Assembly (NCBI GenBank): GCA_963823675.1
Contig: CAWGMT010000008.1
Coordinates: 310,001-374,000, forward strand
Reading direction: 5' to 3'
DNA from: CAWGMT01 sp963823675
Lineage (GTDB): Bacteria > Planctomycetota > Planctomycetia > Isosphaerales > Isosphaeraceae
Length of the DNA: 64,000 nucleotides
Every line of letters begins with the position of its first letter. Position 1 is the stretch's first letter. Below are positions 44,649 through 53,281 of the stretch, one piece after another. A program made the translations under genes and the position numbers. Under the pieces are notes generated by a model, which saw nothing but the letters and a program-made list of their open reading frames with translations, made no database searches and had not been told where the DNA came from.

Positions 44649-45701
44649 TCACCGGGTCCCGCCGCCGCGGGTGAGGGTGACGGTAGCACGCAGGTTCGGA
44701 TGGCGGCGCCCGCGGGCGTCCAGCTCGTCGCGGAAGATGATATCCCTCTCGGTCCAGACGGAAAACACGAGGTCAATGTCCCCGGGCCAGCTCAAGTCGG
44801 TGAGGTACCGGATTTTAGCCATCAGCGGGGTGATCCCCACGCCGCCGCCAATCAGAACGATGCTCGGGGCCTCCGTCCCCGTGAAGGTGAAGTTGCCGGC
44901 CGGAGCGCTCACATCGACCAGGCAGCCCGCGCGGATGGCATCGTGCAGGTGGCGCGACGCCAGCCCCAGCTCTTCCGGCTTGATCGTCAGCTCGCAATAG
45001 GCCGCGCGGGAAGGAGGCGAGGCGATCGTGTACGATCGCCGCACCTTCCGGCCATTGATCACGAGCGTCAGGTTCATGTATTGACCCGGAAGGAAGTCGA
45101 ACGGCAACCGCTCGGCGGTCGGCGAGACGAGCCGGAACGTGCGAACATCTGGCGTCTCGTCGAACACTTCCGCGACCTTGAGCGGCCCCGCCCAGACTTT
45201 CGGCTTCGCGGTGAAGGCAGCGGACGCGGGCGGGCTGGAGCGATACTTCCTCGCATCGGATCGGAGCTGGAGGTAGTGAGCGAGCAGGCGGTAGAGAAAC
45301 AGCGCGCCGAGCACGGAGGCGAATGCGATTGGCCGGCGAGCGTCGGCCTGCACGAGCATGTAGAAATGCAGAGCCCCGGCCGTCGCCGCCGCGTAGGCCA
45401 GCCGATGCAGCGCCTTCCACCTCGCCGGCCCGAGCCGTCTGATCATGCCACTGGTCGAGGTCACGGCCAGTGGCACCATCAAGACCAGCCCCACCGTCCC
45501 GACCAGCAGATAAGGGCGCTTCACCATCTCGGAAGCGGTGTCACGGATATCCGCCGCGCGGTCAAGGCCGAAGAAAAGCAGGAAGTGGAGCGCGGCGTGG
45601 ATAAAGGCATAGAGCCCTAGCATTCTCCGGAACTGGCCCAGCCAACCCCAGCCTGTGATCCCGCTTGCCGGAGTGGCAGTCAGCGAGAGCAAGCGGCACA
45701 T
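44649..45701 (-). CDS. MsrQ-like heme membrane protein fused to FAD/NAD reductase (in-frame stop at 44649)
   Basis: The first 165 residues match MsrQ (YedZ) from its second helix on: GWGWLGQFRRMLGLYAFIHA, ALHFLLFFGLDRAADI, RPYLLVGTVGLVLMVPLAVT, WKALHRLAYAAATAGALHFY, with the heme-binding histidines in the helices. Then comes a ferredoxin-reductase domain: LPFDFLPGQYMNLTLVINGR, RRSYTIASPPS (FAD, RxYS) and APSIVLIGGGVGITPLMAKI (NAD). The frame ends LTRGGGTR-TGA and continues as TGERGRISRAMLER, where homologues have a Trp, so TGG to TGA would explain the stop. The N-terminal helix of MsrQ is missing. MsrQ passes electrons to the periplasmic methionine sulfoxide reductase MsrP. Confidence 0.75.
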   Translation of the reverse strand: MCRLLSLTATPASGITGWGWLGQFRRMLGLYAFIHAALHFLLFFGLDRAADIRDTASEMVKRPYLLVGTVGLVLMVPLAVTSTSGMIRRLGPARWKALHRLAYAAATAGALHFYMLVQADARRPIAFASVLGALFLYRLLAHYLQLRSDARKYRSSPPASAAFTAKPKVWAGPLKVAEVFDETPDVRTFRLVSPTAERLPFDFLPGQYMNLTLVINGRKVRRSYTIASPPSRAAYCELTIKPEELGLASRHLHDAIRAGCLVDVSAPAGNFTFTGTEAPSIVLIGGGVGITPLMAKIRYLTDLSWPGDIDLVFSVWTERDIIFRDELDARGRRHPNLRATVTLTRGGGTR

Positions 45702-45837
45702 CCGGGTTTACGTTCGCGGCGATGCCGGTAGTCACCAGACTGGCCGTCGCCGCGCCGAGCTTGAGCATCGTGCGGCGGTTGAAATACAGCTCGGGCGGCG
45801 TGATCGCGTTCGAAGGGATACGGTTCGATTCTGACAT
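45695..45837 (-). pseudogene. Remnant of msrP (methionine sulfoxide reductase catalytic subunit), Tat signal only
   Basis: From the ATG at 45837: MSESNRIPSNAITPPELYFN and then RRTMLKLGAATASLVTTGIA. MsrP/YedY proteins start with exactly this kind of ITPE-x-x-YxNRR segment and a twin-arginine signal. After about 48 residues the sequence passes, in another frame, straight into the second helix of MsrQ. The molybdopterin domain (about 280 residues) and the start of MsrQ are absent, so a deletion joined the two genes at about 45690-45700. Confidence 0.65.
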
Positions 45838-45892
45838 TCCTGAACCCTCGATGCGCAGATGCGCGGGAGGATGGTCACGGACGTTCGCGCAG

Positions 45893-46059
45893 GTGCTCGT
45901 CGACCAGCTTCCGGATATTCTCCTCGCCCGGCCCTGGGCAACTCCGACGGCACGCACGCCAGTCAGGATGAGCGCTGTGAGCGGATGGGTAAGGAGCTTG
46001 CCCTCGAGCTTGAAGGTGCGACCCAGTTCGCTCTCTTCGCGACGCGTGCTTATGAGCAT
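45893..46059 (-). pseudogene. STAS-domain gene remnant
   Basis: From the ATG at 46059: MLISTRREESELGRTFKLEG followed by KLL, closely resembling the start of the STAS protein at 41491-41757 (MLIITRSEGSDSTRTLKLEG). The similarity ends there; after a frame change the sequence reads GEENIRKLVDEHLRERP and a stop, which may be the original end of a short relative. The rest of the domain is not recognisable. Confidence 0.4.
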
Positions 46060-46437
46060 GGCGACCACCCGGAAAGAACGGAACCAGATCGTAAGCGATC
46101 TCCGTGCCGCTCTACGGCAGAAGTGGACATGCGGATGAACCTCGATGTGTTCGGCATGTTTCCCTCAGTCGACGCCGGCAGGACTGCTCGCACCAGACGA
46201 TTACGGTGCAGCAGCGCGGCCGCTGGTATTCGGACAGCAAAGGCTCCCGCGAAAGGTCTTTCGACGCTCAATAGCATGGCTTTTGGACTCGCTGTCCACG
46301 CTTCGCAGTGCGGGTTACCCACGCCCCACGCAAGACTCGCTTCCAGCCGTTGGTCAGACTTTACTGGACCGGCTTTCCGCCCGCAGGGTTCCGATGAGAG
46401 GTTTCAGAGTGTTAACTACATCTCATCCTCCTCTCCC

Positions 46438-46536
46438 AAGCTTGCCTTTGCGAGCGGCGGGCACGGCGGCGCGCCCCACTTTGAAAAACAAGGGGCAATT
46501 TAGTGGGGCGGGCTTCCGTGCCCGCCGGGCAAGCTT
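46438..46536. repeat. Palindromic intergenic repeat, copy 2
   Basis: AAGCTTGCC...GCGGGCACGG on the left and CCGTGCCCGCCGGGCAAGCTT on the right, loop about 40 bases. Shares the GCGGGCACGG/CCCCACT core with copies at 7056 and 58491. The surrounding stretch 46060-46690 holds no gene that I can support. Confidence 0.7.
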
Positions 46537-46694
46537 TATTTCTCCGCGCAACGTTTATTAATTCCGCATGCAGTGCGAGCAGTTGGTTGCTCCTTGCATC
46601 GCTGTTCCTTTCATGGGTAAGTTACGCGTTGAAACTCTGAACACCGGTCTCGGGGAAATCCGCTCAGGCTCGCCTCGGTGGAAGGGCGCAATCC

Positions 46695-46925
46695 ATGTCT
46701 ATCCGCCCTACGTCAGCTCTTCTCGCCTTGATCGCAGCGGTTGGAATCGGTCCGGTCTCGCGCGGCGATGAGTCGCTACCCGCTCCGTTGATCAATTCCG
46801 TTGGTTCGCACCGCCTCTTCGACGGGAAGTTGACGCTCCGCATGCTCGAAAAGGGCGATTTTATCATCTATAAGGGAGTTTTCTTGCGCGTCCGCGACAC
46901 GAAACTCTGTGTTTGCTTCTTATAG
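46695..46925 (+). CDS. Possible small secreted protein
   Basis: 76 residues from the ATG at 46695, preceded by GGAAGGGCG. Residues 1-24 look like a signal peptide (TSALLALIAAVGIGPVSRGD). The rest, LPAPLINSVGSHRLFDGKLT and RMLEKGDFIIYKGVFLRVRD, has no family match; LFDGK is reminiscent of the start of a DUF1080 domain, so it may be a truncated gene. It ends just ahead of the kinase gene. Confidence 0.35.
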   Translation: MSIRPTSALLALIAAVGIGPVSRGDESLPAPLINSVGSHRLFDGKLTLRMLEKGDFIIYKGVFLRVRDTKLCVCFL

Positions 46926-46960
46926 ATAGAGGAAGCGAAAATCGACTGGGAGACCCCGTA

Positions 46961-48862
46961 ATGGCCGACTCTGACTGTTGTCATGCGTGCGGGCGTGCGC
47001 TGCCGGCGGACGCTCCGCAAGGCCTCTGCCCGCGATGCCTGCTCCAGCAAGGGATGGCTGGCTGTAACCTGATATCGCGGCAGGCCGGCGATATCGCTTC
47101 GCTCGCGGCGCCAATGTCGAGCGTTCGCAGAGGCTTGAGCGGGACCCTCGGCTCGATGCCGGCTGTCCTGCTCCGGTGCGATGATGTCGTGTGCGCTGGG
47201 CCCGCCTCGCGGCTGACATCGTTCGAAAACCAGAGTCGTCTCGCTGATACGAGCCGGTACCGGCTCTTCGGCGAGATCGCCCGCGGCGGAATGGGGGTCA
47301 TTCTCAAGGGCCGCGACCTGGACCTCGGCCGCGACCTGGCGATCAAGATCCTGCTCGACCAACGCCGCGACCGTCCCGAGCTAGTCCGCCGGTTCATCGA
47401 GGAGGCTCAGATCGGCGGTCAACTTCAGCACCCAGGCATCGTCCCCGTGCACGAGCTGGGAATGCTCGAGGACGAGCGGCCGTACTTCACGATGAAACTC
47501 GTCAGGGGCCGCACGCTGACCAGTCTGCTCGAAGCGCGCGCAAACCTGAGCGACGACAGGCCGCGGTTCCTGGCTATTTTCGAGCAGGTGTGCCAGACGA
47601 TCGCTTACGCGCATTCTCGTGGTGTCGTTCACCGTGATCTCAAGCCCAGCAACATCATGGTCGGCAGCTTCGGTGAAGTGCAGGTCATGGACTGGGGCTT
47701 GGCCAAGGTGCTCAAGACCGTCGCGGCGGACGAATCCGTTCCAACGCAGCCAGGTGCCGAAGAGGGTGTCCAGACGGTTCGTCACGATTCCGGCGTCGAT
47801 ATCTCGCGGTTGGGCTCGGTCCTGGGCACGCCTGCCTACATGGCAGCCGAACAGGCCCGAGGCGAGACCGATCGAGTCGATGAACGAGCCGACGTATTCG
47901 GCCTGGGCGCGATTCTGTGCGAGATCCTCACCGGCCGGCCCCCGTATGTGGGCCCAACGGCGCACGAAGTCCATCGGCTCGCGGTCGTTGCTGATCTGGC
48001 CGACGCTCACCGCCAGATTCTGACGTGCGGAGCCGAAAGCGAGCTTGTCTCCCTGGCACTCCGCTGCTTGGCCCCCCTGCCGAGTGATCGGCCTCGTGAC
48101 GGCAGTGAGGTCGCCACGGAGATCACGGCCTACCTCCGCGGCGTGCAAGAACGACTCAAGCAGGCCGAGCTGGCCAGCGTAAAGGCCCAGGCAAGATCCG
48201 CCCAGGAGAAGACGCGGCGGCGGCTGGCCGTCGGCCTGGCGGCGACGACTGTCGCCCTGATGGCCACCCTTGGCGGCGGCTGGACCTGGTGGCAGGCGGA
48301 TCGCCAGCGACGAATCGCTCGGGTTGACCTGGCGGTGCGGGACGTGGAATTGTTGACGACCGAGGCCGAAACAGCCGGCGACATCACGGACCGATGGGTG
48401 CGCACCGCGAGGCGGCGCGCCGCATCGCGCAGGTCCTCGATGATGCTCGTGACGACGTGGTCCATGCGAGGGTCGCCACCATCGTCAAATACGTCGAAGA
48501 GCAAGCGGCCCAGGCCGAGGCGGACGCACAGCTTCTCTTGCGGCTTGCCGAGATCGGCGACGGGCTTAACGAGAATCCCAGCAGTCAGAGCGATGCCGCT
48601 TACACATTGGCATTTCGTGATGCTGGTCTTGACGTCACCGGTGGGCCTACCGAGAAACTGCGGCTGGCCATCGTCCGGCGACCGCCTCGCGTCGTGGTGG
48701 CCATCGCCGCCGCGCTGGACCACTGGGCGGTCGTACTGCTCGAAGTCGGCGACCGGGCCGGAGCGGCCCGGCTCACGGCGGTTGCTCGCGAAGCCGACCC
48801 CGATGAGTGGCGCGGCCGACTTCGCACGGCCCTCATGGACTCGGGCAAAGACACTGAATTGA
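46961..48862 (+). CDS. Ser/Thr protein kinase with zinc ribbon, N-terminal part of a kinase-TPR protein
   Basis: ATG at 46961 (GGGAGACCCC upstream). Residues 7-26 are a C-x2-C...C-x2-C ribbon (CCHACGRALPADAPQGLCPR). Kinase: RLFGEIARGGMGVILKG near 101, DLAIKIL with Lys129, HRDLKPSNIMV, VMDWGLAKVL with DWG in place of DFG (common in this subgroup), LGTPAYMAAEQARG. A coiled segment (EITAYLRGVQERLKQAELAS) leads to the TM helix LAVGLAATTVALMATLGGGW. Real coding in this frame ends near 48390; beyond that it is a shadow of the next segment. The gene continues, after one-base shifts, into 48394-49137 and 49014-50516. Confidence 0.85.
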   Translation: MADSDCCHACGRALPADAPQGLCPRCLLQQGMAGCNLISRQAGDIASLAAPMSSVRRGLSGTLGSMPAVLLRCDDVVCAGPASRLTSFENQSRLADTSRYRLFGEIARGGMGVILKGRDLDLGRDLAIKILLDQRRDRPELVRRFIEEAQIGGQLQHPGIVPVHELGMLEDERPYFTMKLVRGRTLTSLLEARANLSDDRPRFLAIFEQVCQTIAYAHSRGVVHRDLKPSNIMVGSFGEVQVMDWGLAKVLKTVAADESVPTQPGAEEGVQTVRHDSGVDISRLGSVLGTPAYMAAEQARGETDRVDERADVFGLGAILCEILTGRPPYVGPTAHEVHRLAVVADLADAHRQILTCGAESELVSLALRCLAPLPSDRPRDGSEVATEITAYLRGVQERLKQAELASVKAQARSAQEKTRRRLAVGLAATTVALMATLGGGWTWWQADRQRRIARVDLAVRDVELLTTEAETAGDITDRWVRTARRRAASRRSSMMLVTTWSMRGSPPSSNTSKSKRPRPRRTHSFSCGLPRSATGLTRIPAVRAMPLTHWHFVMLVLTSPVGLPRNCGWPSSGDRLASWWPSPPRWTTGRSYCSKSATGPERPGSRRLLAKPTPMSGAADFARPSWTRAKTLN

Positions 48863-49137
48863 CAGCATTGAGAGAGCTGGCCAAGTCAGCCGTCACGACC
48901 GATCTCCCCGCGGCCACCGCAGCTCTTCTCGGCGCGGCCCTGGTGCGGGTGGGCGACTTTCAGTCGGCAGAATCCGTGTTGCGGCGGGCGCAGCGCCGGT
49001 ATCCCAGTGATCTTTGGCTCGCGCTTTATCTCGGCGCGCCCTCATGGGACTTTCCCGAAACTCCGAGGCTATTCGGTACTATCTGGTCGCTCATGCCATT
49101 CGACCTCAGACCGCGCACTTTTTGGCCCATGCCCTGA
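48394..49137 (+). CDS. Middle segment of the kinase-TPR protein
   Basis: Continues the preceding kinase after a frame change: REAARRIAQVLDDARDDVVH, AQAEADAQLLLRLAEIGDGL, AYTLAFRDAGLDVTGGPTEK, AIAAALDHWAVVLLEVGDRA, ALLGAALVRVGDFQSAESVL. This is the helical region that normally links the TM helix to the TPR array in planctomycete kinase-TPR proteins. The frame degenerates after SDLWLALYLG near 49035, where the TPR frame takes over. No start signal of its own. Confidence 0.6.
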   Translation: MGAHREAARRIAQVLDDARDDVVHARVATIVKYVEEQAAQAEADAQLLLRLAEIGDGLNENPSSQSDAAYTLAFRDAGLDVTGGPTEKLRLAIVRRPPRVVVAIAAALDHWAVVLLEVGDRAGAARLTAVAREADPDEWRGRLRTALMDSGKDTELTALRELAKSAVTTDLPAATAALLGAALVRVGDFQSAESVLRRAQRRYPSDLWLALYLGAPSWDFPETPRLFGTIWSLMPFDLRPRTFWPMP

Positions 49138-50516
49138 AGTACCTGGGCGAGACCGACGAAGCGATCGCCGTCTTCCGCGAGGCGATCCGTACGAACCCCG
49201 CGTATGCGGCGAATTACTCGTGCCTGGGAACGCTCCTCAAGGAAGGCGGCCTCGCTGAAGAAGCCGACGAACTCCTGGACACGGGCATCGCCGCCGCCCG
49301 AGAGCAGCTTCGGCTCCGACCGGCCGACCCCTTCGCACACTTCATGCTCGGCTTTATCTTGGGCGAACGGGGCCGGTTGGAAGAGTCGGTTAGCGAGCAT
49401 CGCGAGGCGATCCGGTTGTTACCGGCTTGTGGATTCGTCCATCGCAGTTTGGGCAGCATCCGATGTCGACAGGGCCGCGTCGACGACGAAATCGCTGAGT
49501 TGCGCGCAGCAATCCACCTTGAACCGCACAACCCCGAGTTTCACAAAGCGCTCGCGAAGTCCCTGGCCCGGCATGGCCGATTGGCCGAGGCCATCGCTGC
49601 CCTTCAAATGACAGTCCGCTCCATGCCGGACGTTGCCGACCTTCATTTCTGGCTGGCTGGGTACCTGGAGCGGTACGATCGGGTCGACGAAGCGATCGAC
49701 GAATACCAGCAGACTATCCGACTCTCTCCTGACGACCCCAGTGCGCATCACTGCCTCGCCAGAACAATGCGAAAACGCGGACGGACCGACGAGGCCATTG
49801 CGGAGTGCCGCGAGGCGATACGACTCGAGCCGGACTTTGCTGAGGCGTATGTCACTCTCGCCAGTCAGCTCAAACGTCGGGGTGAATACAGTGAGGCGCT
49901 TCGCGCATACGAGCGCTGCCACGAACTGGGCTCGAAGCGAAGCGACTGGACCTATCCGTCCGGCAAGTGGGTCGAGCAGGCTCGTCGGTTAGTGCGACTC
50001 GAGCCGAGATCCGCCCCGCTCTTGCGCGGCGAAGCCGCGCCCGCTGACGCCACCGAGTGCCTCGACCTCGCTGTCATCGCCAGAAACAAACGAATGGACG
50101 CGACCGCAGTGGCATTATGGACCAAGGCGTTCGCGATCGATCCGAATCTGGCGAACGACTCGACCTTCAGCAGCCGATATGTAGCCGCAACGGCAGCCGC
50201 CAAGATCGGGTGCGGCAAAGGAACCAAGGGACTGGCGCTTGACGAGCCAGCCAAGGCGAAAATACGCCGGCAAGCCCTGGACTGGCTCAAGGCCGATCTG
50301 GCTGCAAACCGGGACGCGGCCAGCCGGTCGCTCAGGGACGGCCATTTCACCGAACTCACTCTCCTGTCATGGAAGGCCGACATCGATCTAGCCGGCGTGC
50401 GCGACCCGGATGGCCTCGCCATCCTGCCGGAGGTCGAGCGGACCGAGTGGCAGGACCTGTGGCTCAAGGTTGACCGGCTCCTCACGCAGCTAAGATCGCA
50501 TTCATACTCGCACTGA
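49014..50516 (+). CDS. TPR-repeat C-terminal part of the kinase-TPR protein
   Basis: From ALMGLSRNSEAIRYYLVAHA near 49040 the sequence is a series of about nine TPR units of 34 residues. Examples are LKYLGETDEAIAVFREAIRT, LGFILGERGRLEESVSEHRE, LAGYLERYDRVDEAIDEYQQ and LARTMRKRGRTDEAIAECRE. A helical cap follows (WTYPSGKWVEQARRLVRLEP, ALDWLKADLAANRDAASRSL) and the protein ends LLTQLRSHSYSH. It would bind partner proteins outside the membrane-anchored kinase. Together 46961-50516 would encode about 1,180 residues, the usual size of this architecture. Confidence 0.75.
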   Translation: MARALSRRALMGLSRNSEAIRYYLVAHAIRPQTAHFLAHALKYLGETDEAIAVFREAIRTNPAYAANYSCLGTLLKEGGLAEEADELLDTGIAAAREQLRLRPADPFAHFMLGFILGERGRLEESVSEHREAIRLLPACGFVHRSLGSIRCRQGRVDDEIAELRAAIHLEPHNPEFHKALAKSLARHGRLAEAIAALQMTVRSMPDVADLHFWLAGYLERYDRVDEAIDEYQQTIRLSPDDPSAHHCLARTMRKRGRTDEAIAECREAIRLEPDFAEAYVTLASQLKRRGEYSEALRAYERCHELGSKRSDWTYPSGKWVEQARRLVRLEPRSAPLLRGEAAPADATECLDLAVIARNKRMDATAVALWTKAFAIDPNLANDSTFSSRYVAATAAAKIGCGKGTKGLALDEPAKAKIRRQALDWLKADLAANRDAASRSLRDGHFTELTLLSWKADIDLAGVRDPDGLAILPEVERTEWQDLWLKVDRLLTQLRSHSYSH

Positions 50517-50699
50517 ACAAGTCCACTCCATCGCGAATCCGCGAAAGGCTTTAGCCCGGCGCCTTCGGCCGCGTTCGGACGTCGGTCCACGCGCACGCCG
50601 AACACGCTGATCCGGCCGTTCGTGGCGTGCGCAACAGTTGTTCGTTCGGCTGTCAATTTCCGCAGTTCGACCTTTCCACCTACCAGGGAGATTTCATCG

Positions 50700-53123
50700 A
50701 TGCGTTTTGGACCAAATACCTCCTACCGGATATCGATTGAGCGGAGCCGTTCATCAGTGAGACACCGGCGGTTGGCTCCTCGGCTGGAAGCCTTGGAGAC
50801 GCGGCTCGCGCTCAGTACGTTGACGGTCACAAGCGCGGCGGATCATGGTCCCGGCTCGCTACGTGCCGCCATCGCCGCAGCCGGTAGCGGAGACACGATC
50901 GTCTTCGCTTCCAGCCTTGACGGCCGGACGATCCAACTGACCAGCGGCGAACTGGGGATCAATCAACGCTTGACCATAGAAGGGCCCGGCGCCGGCATGC
51001 TCGATGTCGATGCCGAGGGATCGAGCCGAGACTTTGACATCACGTCGGCGTCGGCGACTGTGCTGATCTCAGGCTTGACCATCAGTGGCGGCAATTCCGA
51101 GGACGGGGGTGGTCTCCTTGACCAGGGCGGAGCGCTGACGCTCAAGAACGACGTCTTCTCACACAATCAGGCGGTGGGTGTGCAGCCGGGTGACACGGCT
51201 CTAGGAGGCGGTGTCGACGTCACGGACAGCGGGTCGCTCAGCGTGTGGAATACCACGTTTGAGCATAATCTGGCCCAGGGCGCCGTTGGCGCCAACGGCG
51301 GTACCGAGCCCTTCAACGGCGTGGGAGGAGACGGCGACGGGGGTGCGATCTTCGCGGACGCCGGGACGAGCCTGACCATCACGTGCAGCACATTTGGTGT
51401 CAACCACGCGATCGGCGGAGCGGGCGGCAATGGCGGCGAGGGCGGCTACGGGAGCGAAAACGACGTCGGCGGCAACGGCAACGGAGCTGCCATATATACA
51501 ATCGGCAATTCGCTCTTCGTCGCAGACAGCCAGTTCACACAGGACCTGTCGCAAGGGGGTGCAGGCGGAATCGCCCAGAATGACGTCATTGATGATGAGG
51601 GCGACGGAGGCAACGCGAACGGTTCCATCGCCATCTTCGCCTATACGACGACACCTACATTCGTTCTTGAGGGCGATTCGTTCAGCGGTGAAAAGGCTAT
51701 CGGTGGCGCGGGAGCCATCAATAACGACCCGACTTACTCCGCCAGGGGCGGCTACGGCGGTGACGCCACCGCGGATATCTCCGACCTGTCCGGCTTATCT
51801 GTCGCAAATTGCACGTTCGACAACAACGTGGCTCAAGGTGGCGCGGGTGGGGATGGTGGCAACGGTCCCTACGACTGGGGTGCCGGAGGAATCATCTCGG
51901 GCGGGGTGGTTGGCACCGACGGTAATCTGTCGATCAGCGGCACGACTTTCGTCAACAACGTCGGCATCGGGGGAGCCGGGGGATCCGGCGGACCCGGTGG
52001 TATCGGAGCTGAAGGCGGCTATCTTACGGGAATCGCGGTGAGCTCCTACAGTCCAACCAACATCAACAGCTCGACGTTCATCGGCAATCGGGCGATCGGC
52101 GGGGCGGGCGGCGCTGGAGGTGTTGGCAGTGACGGGTGCTTCGGTGGCGCCATCTACGGAGGTGTCGTCTACTCCTATGCCGCTCTAGACGTCGCCTCGA
52201 GTTCCTTCATCGCCAACAGCAGCGCCGCTGGCGCCGGCGGCGCCGGCGGGACTGGGGGGTCCGGCGGTGCTGGAGGCGTTGGATATGGGGGAGCCATCTA
52301 TGCCCAAGGCTCACCCTATTACCCCTACAACCCTCCGTATCCGACCAGCAGTATTGGTTCGAGTACCTTCTGCGACAACGTCCTGATCGGTGGTGCCGGG
52401 GGCGCGGCTGGACAATCGGGGGCGAGCGGCACGGGGGGCGGTAGTTATGGTGGTGATGTCTATGCTGGCGGTATCACGACCATTTCGTCGAGCGCGTTCA
52501 TTGGGGGCCAGGCGATCGGCGGACCGGGAGGCGCCGGCGGCGCGGGAGTCTCGGGAGGTACCGGTGGGCCGGCCCAAGGGGGTAGTCTTTACTTCGTGAA
52601 TGCTTTGGCACTCTACGTACCTGGCGCGGTGGTGACCGACAGCCTCACAAGCTCATCGGTCCTCGGCGCGAGCGCCAAGGGCGGCAGTGGTGGAGCTGCC
52701 GGCGCGAGCGCCGACGGAGGAGTTGGGGGGACCGCCCAAGGGGGTGGAGTCGTGCTGATATCTCAACTCTATGGCGGTTCACTGAGCGTCTCAATCGCAT
52801 CGAGCGTGATCGCCGGCAACTCCGCGCAAGGCGGCGCCGGCGGTTTTGGCGCGGACGGCGGCGACGGCAGCGACGCTGAGGGGGGCGGCCTCTACGTCGA
52901 TCCCGCGTCGATTGTCTCGCTCCAGTTCGCTGCGATCACGAACAATGCAGCCGACGGGGGTTTGGGCGGCTTGGCGATGATTGGGGGCACCGTCGGCGAC
53001 GACGGTCAAGGGATCGGCGGCGGCGTTTATCTGGCCGGACCGGGCTCGACCGAGAAAGGCACGACGATCTTCGGTAACTCCGCCTCCACCAGCGACAACA
53101 ACGACTACGGCACTTTCAGTTGA
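50700..53123 (+). CDS. Secreted glycine-rich beta-helix protein (PGRS-like)
   Basis: 807 residues from the ATG at 50700 (GGGAG nine bases upstream). A basic N-terminus leads to LAPRLEALETRLALSTLTVT, the planctomycete LExLExRxLL motif. Residues 45-60 (ADHGPGSLRAAIAAAGSGDT) are the SLR-AI start of CSLREA-like beta-helix domains. Then about 650 residues alternate coils such as SSTFIGNRAIGGAGGAGGVG, FVNNVGIGGAGGSGGPGGIG and VIAGNSAQGGAGGFGADGGD. Each coil ends in a GGAGG run, as in PE_PGRS-type proteins. No cysteine bridges or catalytic site. Likely a surface or matrix structural protein; the frame is intact. Confidence 0.8.
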   Translation: MRFGPNTSYRISIERSRSSVRHRRLAPRLEALETRLALSTLTVTSAADHGPGSLRAAIAAAGSGDTIVFASSLDGRTIQLTSGELGINQRLTIEGPGAGMLDVDAEGSSRDFDITSASATVLISGLTISGGNSEDGGGLLDQGGALTLKNDVFSHNQAVGVQPGDTALGGGVDVTDSGSLSVWNTTFEHNLAQGAVGANGGTEPFNGVGGDGDGGAIFADAGTSLTITCSTFGVNHAIGGAGGNGGEGGYGSENDVGGNGNGAAIYTIGNSLFVADSQFTQDLSQGGAGGIAQNDVIDDEGDGGNANGSIAIFAYTTTPTFVLEGDSFSGEKAIGGAGAINNDPTYSARGGYGGDATADISDLSGLSVANCTFDNNVAQGGAGGDGGNGPYDWGAGGIISGGVVGTDGNLSISGTTFVNNVGIGGAGGSGGPGGIGAEGGYLTGIAVSSYSPTNINSSTFIGNRAIGGAGGAGGVGSDGCFGGAIYGGVVYSYAALDVASSSFIANSSAAGAGGAGGTGGSGGAGGVGYGGAIYAQGSPYYPYNPPYPTSSIGSSTFCDNVLIGGAGGAAGQSGASGTGGGSYGGDVYAGGITTISSSAFIGGQAIGGPGGAGGAGVSGGTGGPAQGGSLYFVNALALYVPGAVVTDSLTSSSVLGASAKGGSGGAAGASADGGVGGTAQGGGVVLISQLYGGSLSVSIASSVIAGNSAQGGAGGFGADGGDGSDAEGGGLYVDPASIVSLQFAAITNNAADGGLGGLAMIGGTVGDDGQGIGGGVYLAGPGSTEKGTTIFGNSASTSDNNDYGTFS

Positions 53124-53281
53124 CGCGTACCGCCGGATCGAAGCCGAGGGGAGGTTGATCCGCAGCCGCGCGATCGATTGACCCCTCGGTGATTTCGAGT
53201 CCGCCGGTATTGGCGACTCGCCCCCGGTATGGTTAAAGTGATGTCATTCGTCGATACGATCGGTCAAGACAGGGCCCTGGC

